Source of the DNA: Pseudomonadota bacterium
GTDB lineage: Bacteria; Pseudomonadota; Gammaproteobacteria; JAKAQQ01
Length of the DNA stretch: 9,132 nt
Direction of reading: 5' to 3'
Assembly: GCA_021819635.1 (NCBI GenBank)
Contig: JAKAQQ010000016.1
Coordinates: forward strand, 1-9,132
Positions 1-6,592 of the stretch are shown here, one piece after another. The position numbers were made by a program, and so were the translations under genes. Each line of letters starts with the position of its first letter. Position 1 is the stretch's first letter. The notes below the pieces were generated by a model. It saw only the letters and a program-made list of their open reading frames with translations, had not been told where the DNA came from and ran no database searches.

Positions 1-1
1 C

Positions 2-1678
2 GTCCCGTCGTTCGTTCCACGGATTCTGGACCTCAAATTTCACCGCACGGCGTACGGCGCGGGCCGTGTCTACGTTCGCCTCAGCACCTCGACTGTGACC
101 GGCATCGTCCACCAGGTGGGGCATCGGCTGACCGTGCTGTTTCCCCATACCCGACTGAGCCGTCGTCTTCGTCGCCGCTATCTGGTCACGGATTTTGCCA
201 CCCCTGTTCGCTGGTTCAGCGCCCGGCAACTGCCCGACGGTGCGGCCGAGATCCGCATTCGCGGGATCGGGCATTTCCAGCAGCTTTCCTTCCAGACCAA
301 CCGCCTTTTCGCGGTCGAGCTCAAACCGCTGACCCCGGCGGCCTTGGCCCGCCTCCGCCAGAGGGTGTTCACCGGACGGCGGATCAGCCTTGATTTTCAG
401 AGCATCCCCGTGCGTGCGGTGCTGCAGATTCTGGCCGACGTCAGCAAGCTCAACATGGTCGTCGCGGACGACGTTCACGGCCACATCACCCTGCGGCTGC
501 ACGCCGTCCCGTGGGATCAGGCCCTTCACATCATTCTTGAGACCGAAGGGCTGACCATGATTCGTCAGGGGAACGTGGTCATGGTCGGTCCCGCGGCCAT
601 CCTTGCCCAGCGGGCCCGCCTGGAGGCGGCCTCGGCGAGCACCCTGGCGGAGCTGAGCCCTCTCCACACGGCCTTCATCCCCATCAACTACGCCAAGGCC
701 AACGCCCTGTCCGCGCTCATTCAGGCCCAGAAGCATCTTCTGGGTCACCGCGGGAGTGTGACCGTCGATGCGCGGACCAACATGCTGATTGTCCGCGACA
801 CGGAAACACGCCTGCACGCGGTCCGTCGCCTGGTCCACGCGCTCGACATTCCCGTCAAACAGGTTCTCATCTCCTCGCGCATTGTCGTGGCTAACGACAC
901 CTTCACTCGGGCGCTCGGCGCACAGATCGGGTTGGCCGGCGTGCATCAGCTCGGCTCGCAGAACCTTCTGAGCATGTCCGGCGATCTCAACGGCAACAAC
1001 ACGATTGACCAGTCCGCGCTCACCAACTACAACAGCACGGGATCGTTTTTTCCGCTCACGCCTCCGGCCCTGAACGACCAGCTGAGTGTCAACGTCCCGT
1101 CCACCAATCCCGTGGGGACGCTCGCCGTCGGTATCCTGAACTCGAATTACTTGGTCAATCTCGAGCTTTCGGCCCTCCAGTCGGAGGGACTCGGCGAGGT
1201 GGTCTCGAGCCCGAAAGTGATCACCGCCGACCAACAGAAGGCGCTGATCGAGCAAGGTGTCGAGATTCCCTACCAGGAAGCCGCCTCCAGCGGGGCGACA
1301 GCCGTGGCTTTCAAGAAAGCCGTCCTCCGGCTCGAGGTCACCCCGCAGATCACCCCGGACAACCGCATCGTCATGACCATCGAAGTCCGCAACGACACCG
1401 TGGGCCAGGAAGTCCCGACGGGGACCGGGGGCTTTGTCCCCGCCATTGACACCCGGTCGGTTCACACCCAGGTGCTCGTCGACAACGGCGACACGGTGGT
1501 GCTCGGCGGCATCTACGAGACCACACGCGATCGGACCATCAGCAAGGTCCCGCTCCTTGGCGACATTCCCCTCCTCGGCTGGTTGTTCCGCAGCGTTCAG
1601 GTCAAAAACGACAAGGCGGAACTCCTCGTCTTCGTGACCCCGAAGATCCTGAGTTCCAGCCTGCGCAACGTTCAGTAG
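2..1678 (+). CDS. pilQ: Type IV pilus secretin PilQ, 3' part (N-terminus outside window)
   Basis: PilQ forms the outer-membrane channel through which the type IV pilus leaves the cell. The frame is open from base 2, so the gene enters from upstream; a GTG at 95 is internal because sequence before it already reads as an AMIN domain. Order of domains over 558 visible residues: AMIN (peptidoglycan-binding type, bases ~2-330), short STN/N0 secretin domain (~380-590), secretin_N/N1 domain (~670-855), a polar Asn/Ser/Thr-rich linker (~940-1140), then the beta-barrel secretin domain (~1148-1660). The linker is followed by the PilQ-like string ELSALQSEGLGEVVSSPKV, then EQGVEIPY, and the secretin signature VPLLGDIPLLGWLFR at 1547-1591, ending FVTPKIL. 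Stop TAG at 1676-1678. Location before aroK-aroB is the usual one for pilQ (family knowledge). Sampled GC (57-58% in two 60-base lines) is lower than downstream. Other secretins (GspD, HofQ) are less likely given AMIN plus context. Confidence 0.96.
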   Translation, partial: VPSFVPRILDLKFHRTAYGAGRVYVRLSTSTVTGIVHQVGHRLTVLFPHTRLSRRLRRRYLVTDFATPVRWFSARQLPDGAAEIRIRGIGHFQQLSFQTNRLFAVELKPLTPAALARLRQRVFTGRRISLDFQSIPVRAVLQILADVSKLNMVVADDVHGHITLRLHAVPWDQALHIILETEGLTMIRQGNVVMVGPAAILAQRARLEAASASTLAELSPLHTAFIPINYAKANALSALIQAQKHLLGHRGSVTVDARTNMLIVRDTETRLHAVRRLVHALDIPVKQVLISSRIVVANDTFTRALGAQIGLAGVHQLGSQNLLSMSGDLNGNNTIDQSALTNYNSTGSFFPLTPPALNDQLSVNVPSTNPVGTLAVGILNSNYLVNLELSALQSEGLGEVVSSPKVITADQQKALIEQGVEIPYQEAASSGATAVAFKKAVLRLEVTPQITPDNRIVMTIEVRNDTVGQEVPTGTGGFVPAIDTRSVHTQVLVDNGDTVVLGGIYETTRDRTISKVPLLGDIPLLGWLFRSVQVKNDKAELLVFVTPKILSSSLRNVQ

Positions 1679-1699
1679 GTTGCGTGACGTTCCCGGTCC

Positions 1700-1706
1700 G
1701 GAGAAG
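1700..1706 (+). promoter_or_regulatory. Ribosome binding site of the Ig-like lipoprotein gene
   Basis: GGAGAAG ends six bases before the ATG at 1713. It supports that start over an in-frame TTG at 1680, which would add eleven residues in front of an otherwise canonical lipoprotein signal peptide. Confidence 0.7.
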
Positions 1707-1712
1707 CCTCTC

Positions 1713-3146
1713 ATGAATGTGTCCCTCTTTCGCACCACCTCCCGTGTTCTCCTCGCCTCGGGCCTGCTTCTCTTGCTGGCCGCCTGCGGGGGAAGCCAGG
1801 GGTTTACCTCGACGTCAACGGTGAGCGGGCAGCTCGAGATCGGAAGCGTGGTGAACGGAACCTTCACGAGCGGGACCCTCGCCGTGAGCCCGTCGACGAT
1901 CGCCCCCGGGGGCACGGCCAGCGTGACCGCCGTGCTGGAGTACAGCAACGGGACGGCGGACTCGACCGCGACGACGGTGAACTTCAGTTCCAACTGCGTC
2001 CTCAACAAGGAAGCGACGATCACCGCCAGCGTGACCACGAACGCTTCGGGGGAGGCGGTCGCGACCTACACCGCCGGGACGGGTTGCACCGGCGTCGACA
2101 CCATTCAGGCCACCGTCCAGACGAGCGGGGCGACTCTCATCGCGGTGGGCAGTGTCACCATCTCGTCTTCGGCTCCTGCCGTGGTCGACGCCGTCGTTCC
2201 GGGCGCGTCTTCCCCACCGCGTTACGTGGCTCCCGGGACGCCCGTGCGTGTCGGTTTCATCGTGCGGAGCCCCGCGGGGGTGCCCGAAGTCGGACGGCCC
2301 GTTGCCCTGCGTGTCCTGGGCGGACCGCAGACTCTTCTGGGGGCGGCGCTCGTCCATAGCGGGGTGGGCGGCGAGGCTGTCGCGCGTCTCACCGTTCCCG
2401 CGACCGGCGGATCGTTCCGCGTCCTCGCCCGCCTCGTGGGAAGGAGCGGCCCCGGCGTCGGGACGGTTTCGGAAGCGTTCCATCCCTCCGCTCCTACCCA
2501 CGGCGCACTTCTCGCCGTCGTCCCCACCGTCCTCAACCTCGGAGCGCCGGGAGGCCGCGCGTCCGAGACCCTGCTCGTTGTGGGCACCGGCAGAGATGGG
2601 CTTCCCCTGGCCGACGGAACGCAGATCGCTCTCGGGTCGAGCCGCGGCGCTCTTCCCGCGGACTGCGTTCTCCGTGACGGGCGTTGCAGCGTTCTTTGGC
2701 AGGAGAGCGCCTCCGCGTTGGGCGCCGGAGGATACGGAACGGTCGAGGTGAGCGCCCGGACCACGGGACGGCACGGCCCCGTGACGGCCCACACCGCCTT
2801 TGCCGTCGCCCACGGGCGGGCCCGCATCCGGCTCGTCGGGAGTCAATCGGCGCCGGGAGGGACCCGCGAGCTGGTTTCGGTGACCGCCGCCGGAGGGGGA
2901 CTTCTTCCGGCCGGGACCCGTCTTGAGTTCCGGGCCCTTGGAGGGCGTCTCGAGGGCTCCCCTGTTGTCGTGGTCCCGAACGCCCTCGCGACACCCGGAT
3001 CCTGCCGCCTCGGGGCCGATCCCGAGCGGGGTTGCTATCTCGTCCGAATCGATGGGCACGACCCCCGTCTCGAAGTGCTGAGCGAAGCGCCCGGGGGGAT
3101 TCTGACCGAGCGGACGACGGGCGGAGCCCCCAACCCACGTCCGTGA
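1713..3146 (+). CDS. Secreted lipoprotein with bacterial Ig-like domains
   Basis: Predicted 477-residue lipoprotein of unknown specific role. From ATG 1713 the N-terminus is a short basic region (Arg7, Arg11), a Leu-rich hydrophobic core and the lipobox LAAC with Cys25 as the lipid site; Gly at +2 argues against inner-membrane retention, so outer-membrane anchoring is inferred. Residues ~54-150 resemble a Big_1/invasin-type Ig module (LAVSPSTIAPGGTASVTAVL, then SNCVLNK and ATYTAGTGC). Three further beta-rich, Gly/Val/Pro-rich stretches follow (~158-258, ~264-376, ~377-465) and look like diverged Ig-like modules; these boundaries are inferred. Cysteines come in pairs: 95/125, 318/325, 431/441. 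No catalytic motif or C-terminal membrane segment is seen. It lies 34 bases after pilQ, and its stop overlaps the aroK start as GTGA, so co-expression with both is likely. A pilus- or surface-related structural role fits the position but is only inference. Confidence 0.85.
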   Translation: MNVSLFRTTSRVLLASGLLLLLAACGGSQGFTSTSTVSGQLEIGSVVNGTFTSGTLAVSPSTIAPGGTASVTAVLEYSNGTADSTATTVNFSSNCVLNKEATITASVTTNASGEAVATYTAGTGCTGVDTIQATVQTSGATLIAVGSVTISSSAPAVVDAVVPGASSPPRYVAPGTPVRVGFIVRSPAGVPEVGRPVALRVLGGPQTLLGAALVHSGVGGEAVARLTVPATGGSFRVLARLVGRSGPGVGTVSEAFHPSAPTHGALLAVVPTVLNLGAPGGRASETLLVVGTGRDGLPLADGTQIALGSSRGALPADCVLRDGRCSVLWQESASALGAGGYGTVEVSARTTGRHGPVTAHTAFAVAHGRARIRLVGSQSAPGGTRELVSVTAAGGGLLPAGTRLEFRALGGRLEGSPVVVVPNALATPGSCRLGADPERGCYLVRIDGHDPRLEVLSEAPGGILTERTTGGAPNPRP

Positions 3147-3703
3147 CGGCGTCGGCCCGCCCCGCGCGGGAGCCGACGCTGTGCCTGATCGGCCCGATGG
3201 GGGTCGGGAAAACCACCGTGGGCGCACTGCTGGCCCGGCGCCTCGGTCGCCCCCACGTCGACCTCGATCGACTCCTCGAGGAACGCTTGGGCGCGCCGGT
3301 TGCGGCGCTCTTTGCCACAGGCCGTGAACGGGAATTCCGTCGTCGCGAAAGCTGTCTCCTGAACACCGTCCTCGACGGTCCCCCCTGCGTCCTCAGCCCC
3401 GGGGGCGGGGTTGTGCTCGCCGCCCGAAACCGCCTTCTCCTCGCCCGTAAGGCGACGGTGGTCTACCTCGCGGTCTCGGAGGAGGAGCAGCGCCGCCGCC
3501 TTGCCGGGGACGGGACGCGTCCCTTGCTGTCCGGCGGATCGGACGCGCTCGCCCGGACCAACGCCGCGCGTCTCCCCCACTACGGGACCTTGGCCCACCT
3601 GGTCGTGGAGACCGTGGGGTACGGGCCCGGGGACGTGCTCGAACGTGTTCTCGCGGGCTTGGCCGCGCGGGGCTGGGAGGTGCCGTGTCCGCGCACTGGA
3701 TGA
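3143..3703 (+). CDS. aroK: Shikimate kinase
   Basis: Phosphorylates shikimate to shikimate-3-phosphate with ATP, the fifth step of chorismate synthesis, in the cytoplasm. With the GTG at 3143 the protein has 186 residues, close to the usual ~170-180. Walker A is GPMGVGKT at residues 17-24. The VDLD motif (39-42) supplies the Mg and shikimate aspartates; REFRRRE (63-69) carries the shikimate-binding Arg; SPGGG follows; TRPLL is the lid; RLPHY carries the late substrate Arg. The start is chosen because GTG overlaps the lipoprotein stop (GTGA) and leaves about eleven residues before the first beta-strand. No good Shine-Dalgarno lies at normal distance (GGCGGAG is about 16 bases away), so translation probably depends on coupling to the upstream gene. 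An extended frame back to 3032 would give a basic, non-homologous leader and was rejected. A strong hairpin covers the first codons. Confidence 0.95.
   Translation: MTASARPAREPTLCLIGPMGVGKTTVGALLARRLGRPHVDLDRLLEERLGAPVAALFATGREREFRRRESCLLNTVLDGPPCVLSPGGGVVLAARNRLLLARKATVVYLAVSEEEQRRRLAGDGTRPLLSGGSDALARTNAARLPHYGTLAHLVVETVGYGPGDVLERVLAGLAARGWEVPCPRTG
3147..3181 (+). other. GC-rich hairpin at the start of aroK
   Basis: Perfect 8-base inverted repeat GCGTCGGC (3149-3156) / GCCGACGC (3172-3179). It can be extended by a G-U pair and a C-G pair outward (3147-3148 / 3180-3181) and by CCGC/GCGG (3157-3160 / 3166-3169) inward. It begins one base after the lipoprotein stop codon and directly after the aroK GTG. 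No T-run follows, so it is not an intrinsic terminator. A role in damping aroK translation unless ribosomes arrive from upstream is inference; GC-rich codons could produce it by chance. Confidence 0.5.
3675..3682 (+). promoter_or_regulatory. Ribosome binding site of aroB
   Basis: GGGAGGTG is a near-perfect complement of the 16S 3' end, inside the end of aroK. The GGAGG core lies four bases before the GTG at 3685 and nineteen before the ATG at 3700, so it favours the GTG start although the spacing is short. Confidence 0.6.
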
Positions 3704-4794
3704 TCGCCCCACCGCCGCCGCGCGCCGGCTCGAGGATCGTGCTCGTCGACGACGTGTTCGCCGTCGGCGGCCCGCTCCTCTCTCTCGCGGCGGGACGCGA
3801 CGTCGTGATCGTGAGCGACCGTGGGATTGCGCCGCATTACCTCCCGCGGCTCGAGGCGGCTCTCCGGTCGCGCCGTCGGCTCTCGGTCGTGCTTCCCGAG
3901 GGGGAGCGCACGAAGACCGCCCGCACCGCCCACGCGGTCGCCGGCCGTCTCCTTCGCGAGGGCTTCGGACGCGACGCGCTCCTCATCGGGCTCGGCGGTG
4001 GCATGGTCGGTGATCTCACCGGTTTTGTGGCGTCGGTCTACCTCCGCGGGGTCGAGTACGCCCTCGTCCCGACGACACTCCTGGCCCAGGTGGACGCCGC
4101 GCTCGGCGGCAAGACCGGGGTGGACCATCCCCTTGCCAAAAACGCTCTCGGAACGTTCTGCTTCCCCACGTCCGTCGTCGTCGACGTCCGCCTCCTCGCG
4201 ACCCTGTCGACGCGGGACTACCGGGCCGGCCTGGCCGAGGTCCTCAAGTACGCGCTCGCCTTCGACGCGCCCTTCCTCGCCTGGCTCGAGGACCACGCGG
4301 CGGATCTCCGGACCCGCCAAACCGCCGTGGTGGCCGAGGCCGTGGCCCGCTCGATCCGGCACAAGGTCGAGGTTGTCACGCGCGATCCGTACGAGGAGGG
4401 GCCGCGGGCGCTTCTCAACCTTGGGCATACGTTTGCGCACGCCATCGAGACCCACGACGGTTACGTACGCTGGCGCCACGGCGAGGCCGTGGCCGTGGGC
4501 TTGGATCTCGCCGCCGAGTGTTCCCGCCGCTTCGGCTGGCTCACGGACGCGGACCGTGCGCGGGTGCCCGCGCTGCTCCGCTCGCTCGGCCTTCCGACCG
4601 AGCCGCCCGCCGCCGATCCCGCACGCATCCGCGCTCTCATGGCGAGGGACAAGAAGGTGCGGGCGGGTAAACTACGGATGATCTTCCTTGAAGAGCTGGG
4701 ACGGGCGGTGCTGAGCGCGGATTACGACGAGCGGATCCTCACGGAGGTTCTCACCGAGACCTTCGGCCGGCGACGGCCGGAGGGAGGGGCGTGA
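3685..4794 (+). CDS. aroB: 3-dehydroquinate synthase
   Basis: Converts DAHP to 3-dehydroquinate, the second step of the shikimate pathway, using NAD and a divalent metal (Zn or Co). The 369-residue protein matches the usual ~360. Seen motifs: PEGERTKT (71-78); the NAD-binding GLGGGMVGDLTGF (102-114); VPTTLLAQVD (128-137) followed by GGKTGVDHPLAKN (141-153); and metal ligands Glu185 in GLAEVLKYA, His248 in LNLGHTFAHAIE and His265 in WRHGEAVAVG. RDKKVRAGKLRMI (321-333) is the C-terminal family motif. The N-terminal domain is short, starting at RIVLVDD. Start: GTG 3685 has the better ribosome site and overlaps aroK by 19 bases; ATG 3700 would instead give a neat ATGA overlap and a protein five residues shorter. 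Its end overlaps pyrF as GTGA. Confidence 0.96.
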   Translation: MSAHWMIAPPPPRAGSRIVLVDDVFAVGGPLLSLAAGRDVVIVSDRGIAPHYLPRLEAALRSRRRLSVVLPEGERTKTARTAHAVAGRLLREGFGRDALLIGLGGGMVGDLTGFVASVYLRGVEYALVPTTLLAQVDAALGGKTGVDHPLAKNALGTFCFPTSVVVDVRLLATLSTRDYRAGLAEVLKYALAFDAPFLAWLEDHAADLRTRQTAVVAEAVARSIRHKVEVVTRDPYEEGPRALLNLGHTFAHAIETHDGYVRWRHGEAVAVGLDLAAECSRRFGWLTDADRARVPALLRSLGLPTEPPAADPARIRALMARDKKVRAGKLRMIFLEELGRAVLSADYDERILTEVLTETFGRRRPEGGA

Positions 4795-5510
4795 GCGGCC
4801 CACCGAGCGGGTCGGTGATCGTCGCCCTCGACGTCCCCGACGCGCCGCGGGCGCTGGCCCTTGCGGACCGCCTCGGGGAAGAAGCCCGGATCTACAAGCT
4901 CGGGCTTGAGCTGCTGGCGGGTGGGGATTTCTGGACCGTGGCCGAGGCGTTGCGCGCACGGGACAAGGCGATCTTCGCCGATGTCAAGCTGTTCGATATC
5001 CCGGCGACCGTCGCCCGGGCCGTGACCCGCTTGGTGGCGCGGGGGGTCGATTTTTTGACCGTGCACGGCAATCAGGCCATCCTTGAGGCTGCGGTCGACG
5101 CCGCCGGCGGGCGCAGCCGGGTGCTGGCGGTCACCGTGCTGACCTGCCTCGACGAGGGCGACGTGCGCGATCTCGGGTTTGCCTGCGACGTGCCAAGTCT
5201 CGTCCTTTCGCGTGCGCGGCGGGCGCTTGAGGCAGGGGCCGACGGCGTGGTCGCCTCGGTGCGTGAGGCCGCCCTCCTGCGCGCGGCGCTCGGTTCGCGT
5301 CTTCTCGTGGTCACCCCGGGGGTCCGCCCCGTGCTCAACCGCGAAGAGCCCGCCGACGATCAGAAACGGACGGCGAGCGTGGAGGAGGCCGCCCGGGCCG
5401 GAGCGGACCACATTGTCGTCGGTCGCCCGGTGCGCGACGCGGCCGACCCGAGGGAGGCCTTGGCCGCCATCAACCGCGCGTGGCGGACGGCACGGGGGGA
5501 GGAACCGTGA
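4791..5510 (+). CDS. pyrF: Orotidine-5'-phosphate decarboxylase
   Basis: Decarboxylates OMP to UMP, the last step of de novo pyrimidine synthesis. It has 239 residues, typical of the short bacterial class. Visible family features: IVALDVPD near the N-terminus with substrate-contact Asp14; YKLGLEL (35-41); the catalytic Asp-Lys-Asp array in ADVKLFDIPATV (Asp64, Lys66, Asp69); LTVHGN; the phosphate-loop VTPGVRP followed by DDQKRTA; and the terminal IVVGRPV. GTG 4791 overlaps the aroB stop (GTGA), with GGGAGGGG at 4782-4789 as a close ribosome site. Being in one unit with aroB and hemE is not a pathway link, although all are biosynthetic housekeeping genes. No missing residues seen. Confidence 0.97.
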   Translation: MSGPPSGSVIVALDVPDAPRALALADRLGEEARIYKLGLELLAGGDFWTVAEALRARDKAIFADVKLFDIPATVARAVTRLVARGVDFLTVHGNQAILEAAVDAAGGRSRVLAVTVLTCLDEGDVRDLGFACDVPSLVLSRARRALEAGADGVVASVREAALLRAALGSRLLVVTPGVRPVLNREEPADDQKRTASVEEAARAGADHIVVGRPVRDAADPREALAAINRAWRTARGEEP

Positions 5511-6592
5511 CGGCGGGGACGGGGGACCCGCTGGTCCTGCGTGCGTTGCGGCGCGAACCTGTTCCACGCACCCCGCTTTGGATCATGCGCCAGGCCGGGC
5601 GCTATCTCCCCGAATACCGGGAGGCCCGTCGGACGGCGGGGAGTTTCCTCGCGCTCCTCCGCACGCCCGAGCGGGCGATGGAGGTGACGCTCCAACCCCT
5701 GCGGCGCTTTCCGCTCGACGCGGCGGTGGTCTTCTCCGACATTCTCGCCTTGGCCGACGCTTGGGGCCTCGGTTTCCGTTTCCAGGAGGGGGAGGGGCCA
5801 CGCCTCGAGCGGCCCATCGCCACGGAGCGGGATCTCGGGGGGCTTCCGGGACGCGAGAGCCTCGACGCGTCGCTCGCCTACGTGTACGAGACGGTCACGC
5901 TCGTCGTCCGTGAACTCGGCCCGACGGTTCCCCTCATCGGGTTCGCCGCCTCGCCCTGGACGATGGCGTGCTACGCCCTTGGAGGCGGCGGGGACCGCGA
6001 GTTTGCCCGGGCCCGGACGCTGATCCACCGTGAGCCGTCCTTCATGGAACGCCTCCTCGAACGTTTTGCCCGCGACATCGCGCATCACGCCGCGCTCCAG
6101 GTGGTGGCCGGGGCTCGCGTGGCGATGATCTTCGACACCTGGGGCGGGCTGCTCGACGAGGGCACGCACGCGCGTCTCGTCCTTCCCGTTCTCCACCGCC
6201 TGGTGGAGGAGTTCCGCGCCCACCCCGAGGCACGTACGGTCCCGCTCGTGTTTTACACCCGGGGCGGCGGCCCGAGCCGCTTCCGCGCCCTCGCCGAGGG
6301 CGGGTTCGACGCCCTCGGGCTCGACGGAGGACACAAGCTCGAAGAGATCCACGACACCCTCGGGGGACGGTGCGCGCTCCAGGGCAATCTGGATCCCTAC
6401 GTGCTCTACGGCGAGGACGAACACGTGCGCCGTGAGGCGACCCGGCTGCTCGAGGCCTACGGTCCGCGCCCGGGTCATGTTTTCAATCTGGGTCAGGGCA
6501 TCCTTCCGGACGTCGATCCGGCGCGCGTGGCCGTCCTCGTGGAGACGGTGCGGGCGGTCTCCGCCCGGATCCGGGGAGGCGTCGCGCGGTGA
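5507..6592 (+). CDS. hemE: Uroporphyrinogen decarboxylase, with unusual C-terminal residues
   Basis: Removes four carboxyl groups from uroporphyrinogen III to give coproporphyrinogen III in haem synthesis. From GTG 5507 it has 361 residues (family ~355). The family signature PLWIMRQAGRYLPEYR spans 23-38 with the key Arg28; VVFSDIL carries active-site Asp78; GFAASPWTMACY (145-156) ends in the conserved Tyr; then FDTWGG (209-214) and QGNLDP (292-297). Two positions look odd against the family as I recall it: where GLDW is normal there is GLDGG (~271-275), and FNLGQG (326-331) has Gln330 (codon CAG, 6494-6496) where FNLGHG with an active-site His is expected. The frame is intact throughout. The start is fixed by GTGA overlap with pyrF and GGAGG at 5498-5502; an upstream in-frame start at 5480 would add a Gly-rich leader and is less likely. 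Confidence 0.95.
   Translation: MTAGTGDPLVLRALRREPVPRTPLWIMRQAGRYLPEYREARRTAGSFLALLRTPERAMEVTLQPLRRFPLDAAVVFSDILALADAWGLGFRFQEGEGPRLERPIATERDLGGLPGRESLDASLAYVYETVTLVVRELGPTVPLIGFAASPWTMACYALGGGGDREFARARTLIHREPSFMERLLERFARDIAHHAALQVVAGARVAMIFDTWGGLLDEGTHARLVLPVLHRLVEEFRAHPEARTVPLVFYTRGGGPSRFRALAEGGFDALGLDGGHKLEEIHDTLGGRCALQGNLDPYVLYGEDEHVRREATRLLEAYGPRPGHVFNLGQGILPDVDPARVAVLVETVRAVSARIRGGVAR

Noticed and set aside
95..97. GTG as the true start of pilQ
   Set aside because: The frame is open to base 2 and the upstream codons already encode AMIN-domain sequence.
3032..3142. Longer N-terminus for shikimate kinase
   Set aside because: The extra residues are Arg/Ser/Pro-rich, overlap the lipoprotein end and resemble no shikimate kinase leader.
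1815..3227. 470-codon open frame on the minus strand opposite the lipoprotein gene
   Set aside because: Low-complexity Arg/Gly-rich product, no motif, no ribosome site. The plus-strand frame has a signal peptide, a lipobox and Ig-like patterns.
4762..4781. Imperfect hairpin (TTCGGCC / GGCCGGA) directly before the pyrF ribosome site
   Set aside because: Short, includes a G-T pair, lies in aroB codons, and similar pairing is common at this GC content.
5491..5509. CACGG / CCGTG pairing that would put the hemE ribosome site in a loop and its GTG in a stem
   Set aside because: Only five base pairs; likely chance.
6564..6575. Perfect 12-base palindrome CCCGGATCCGGG before gmk, considered as an operator
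   Set aside because: It lies inside hemE coding sequence, has no second copy that I noticed, and no promoter is near.
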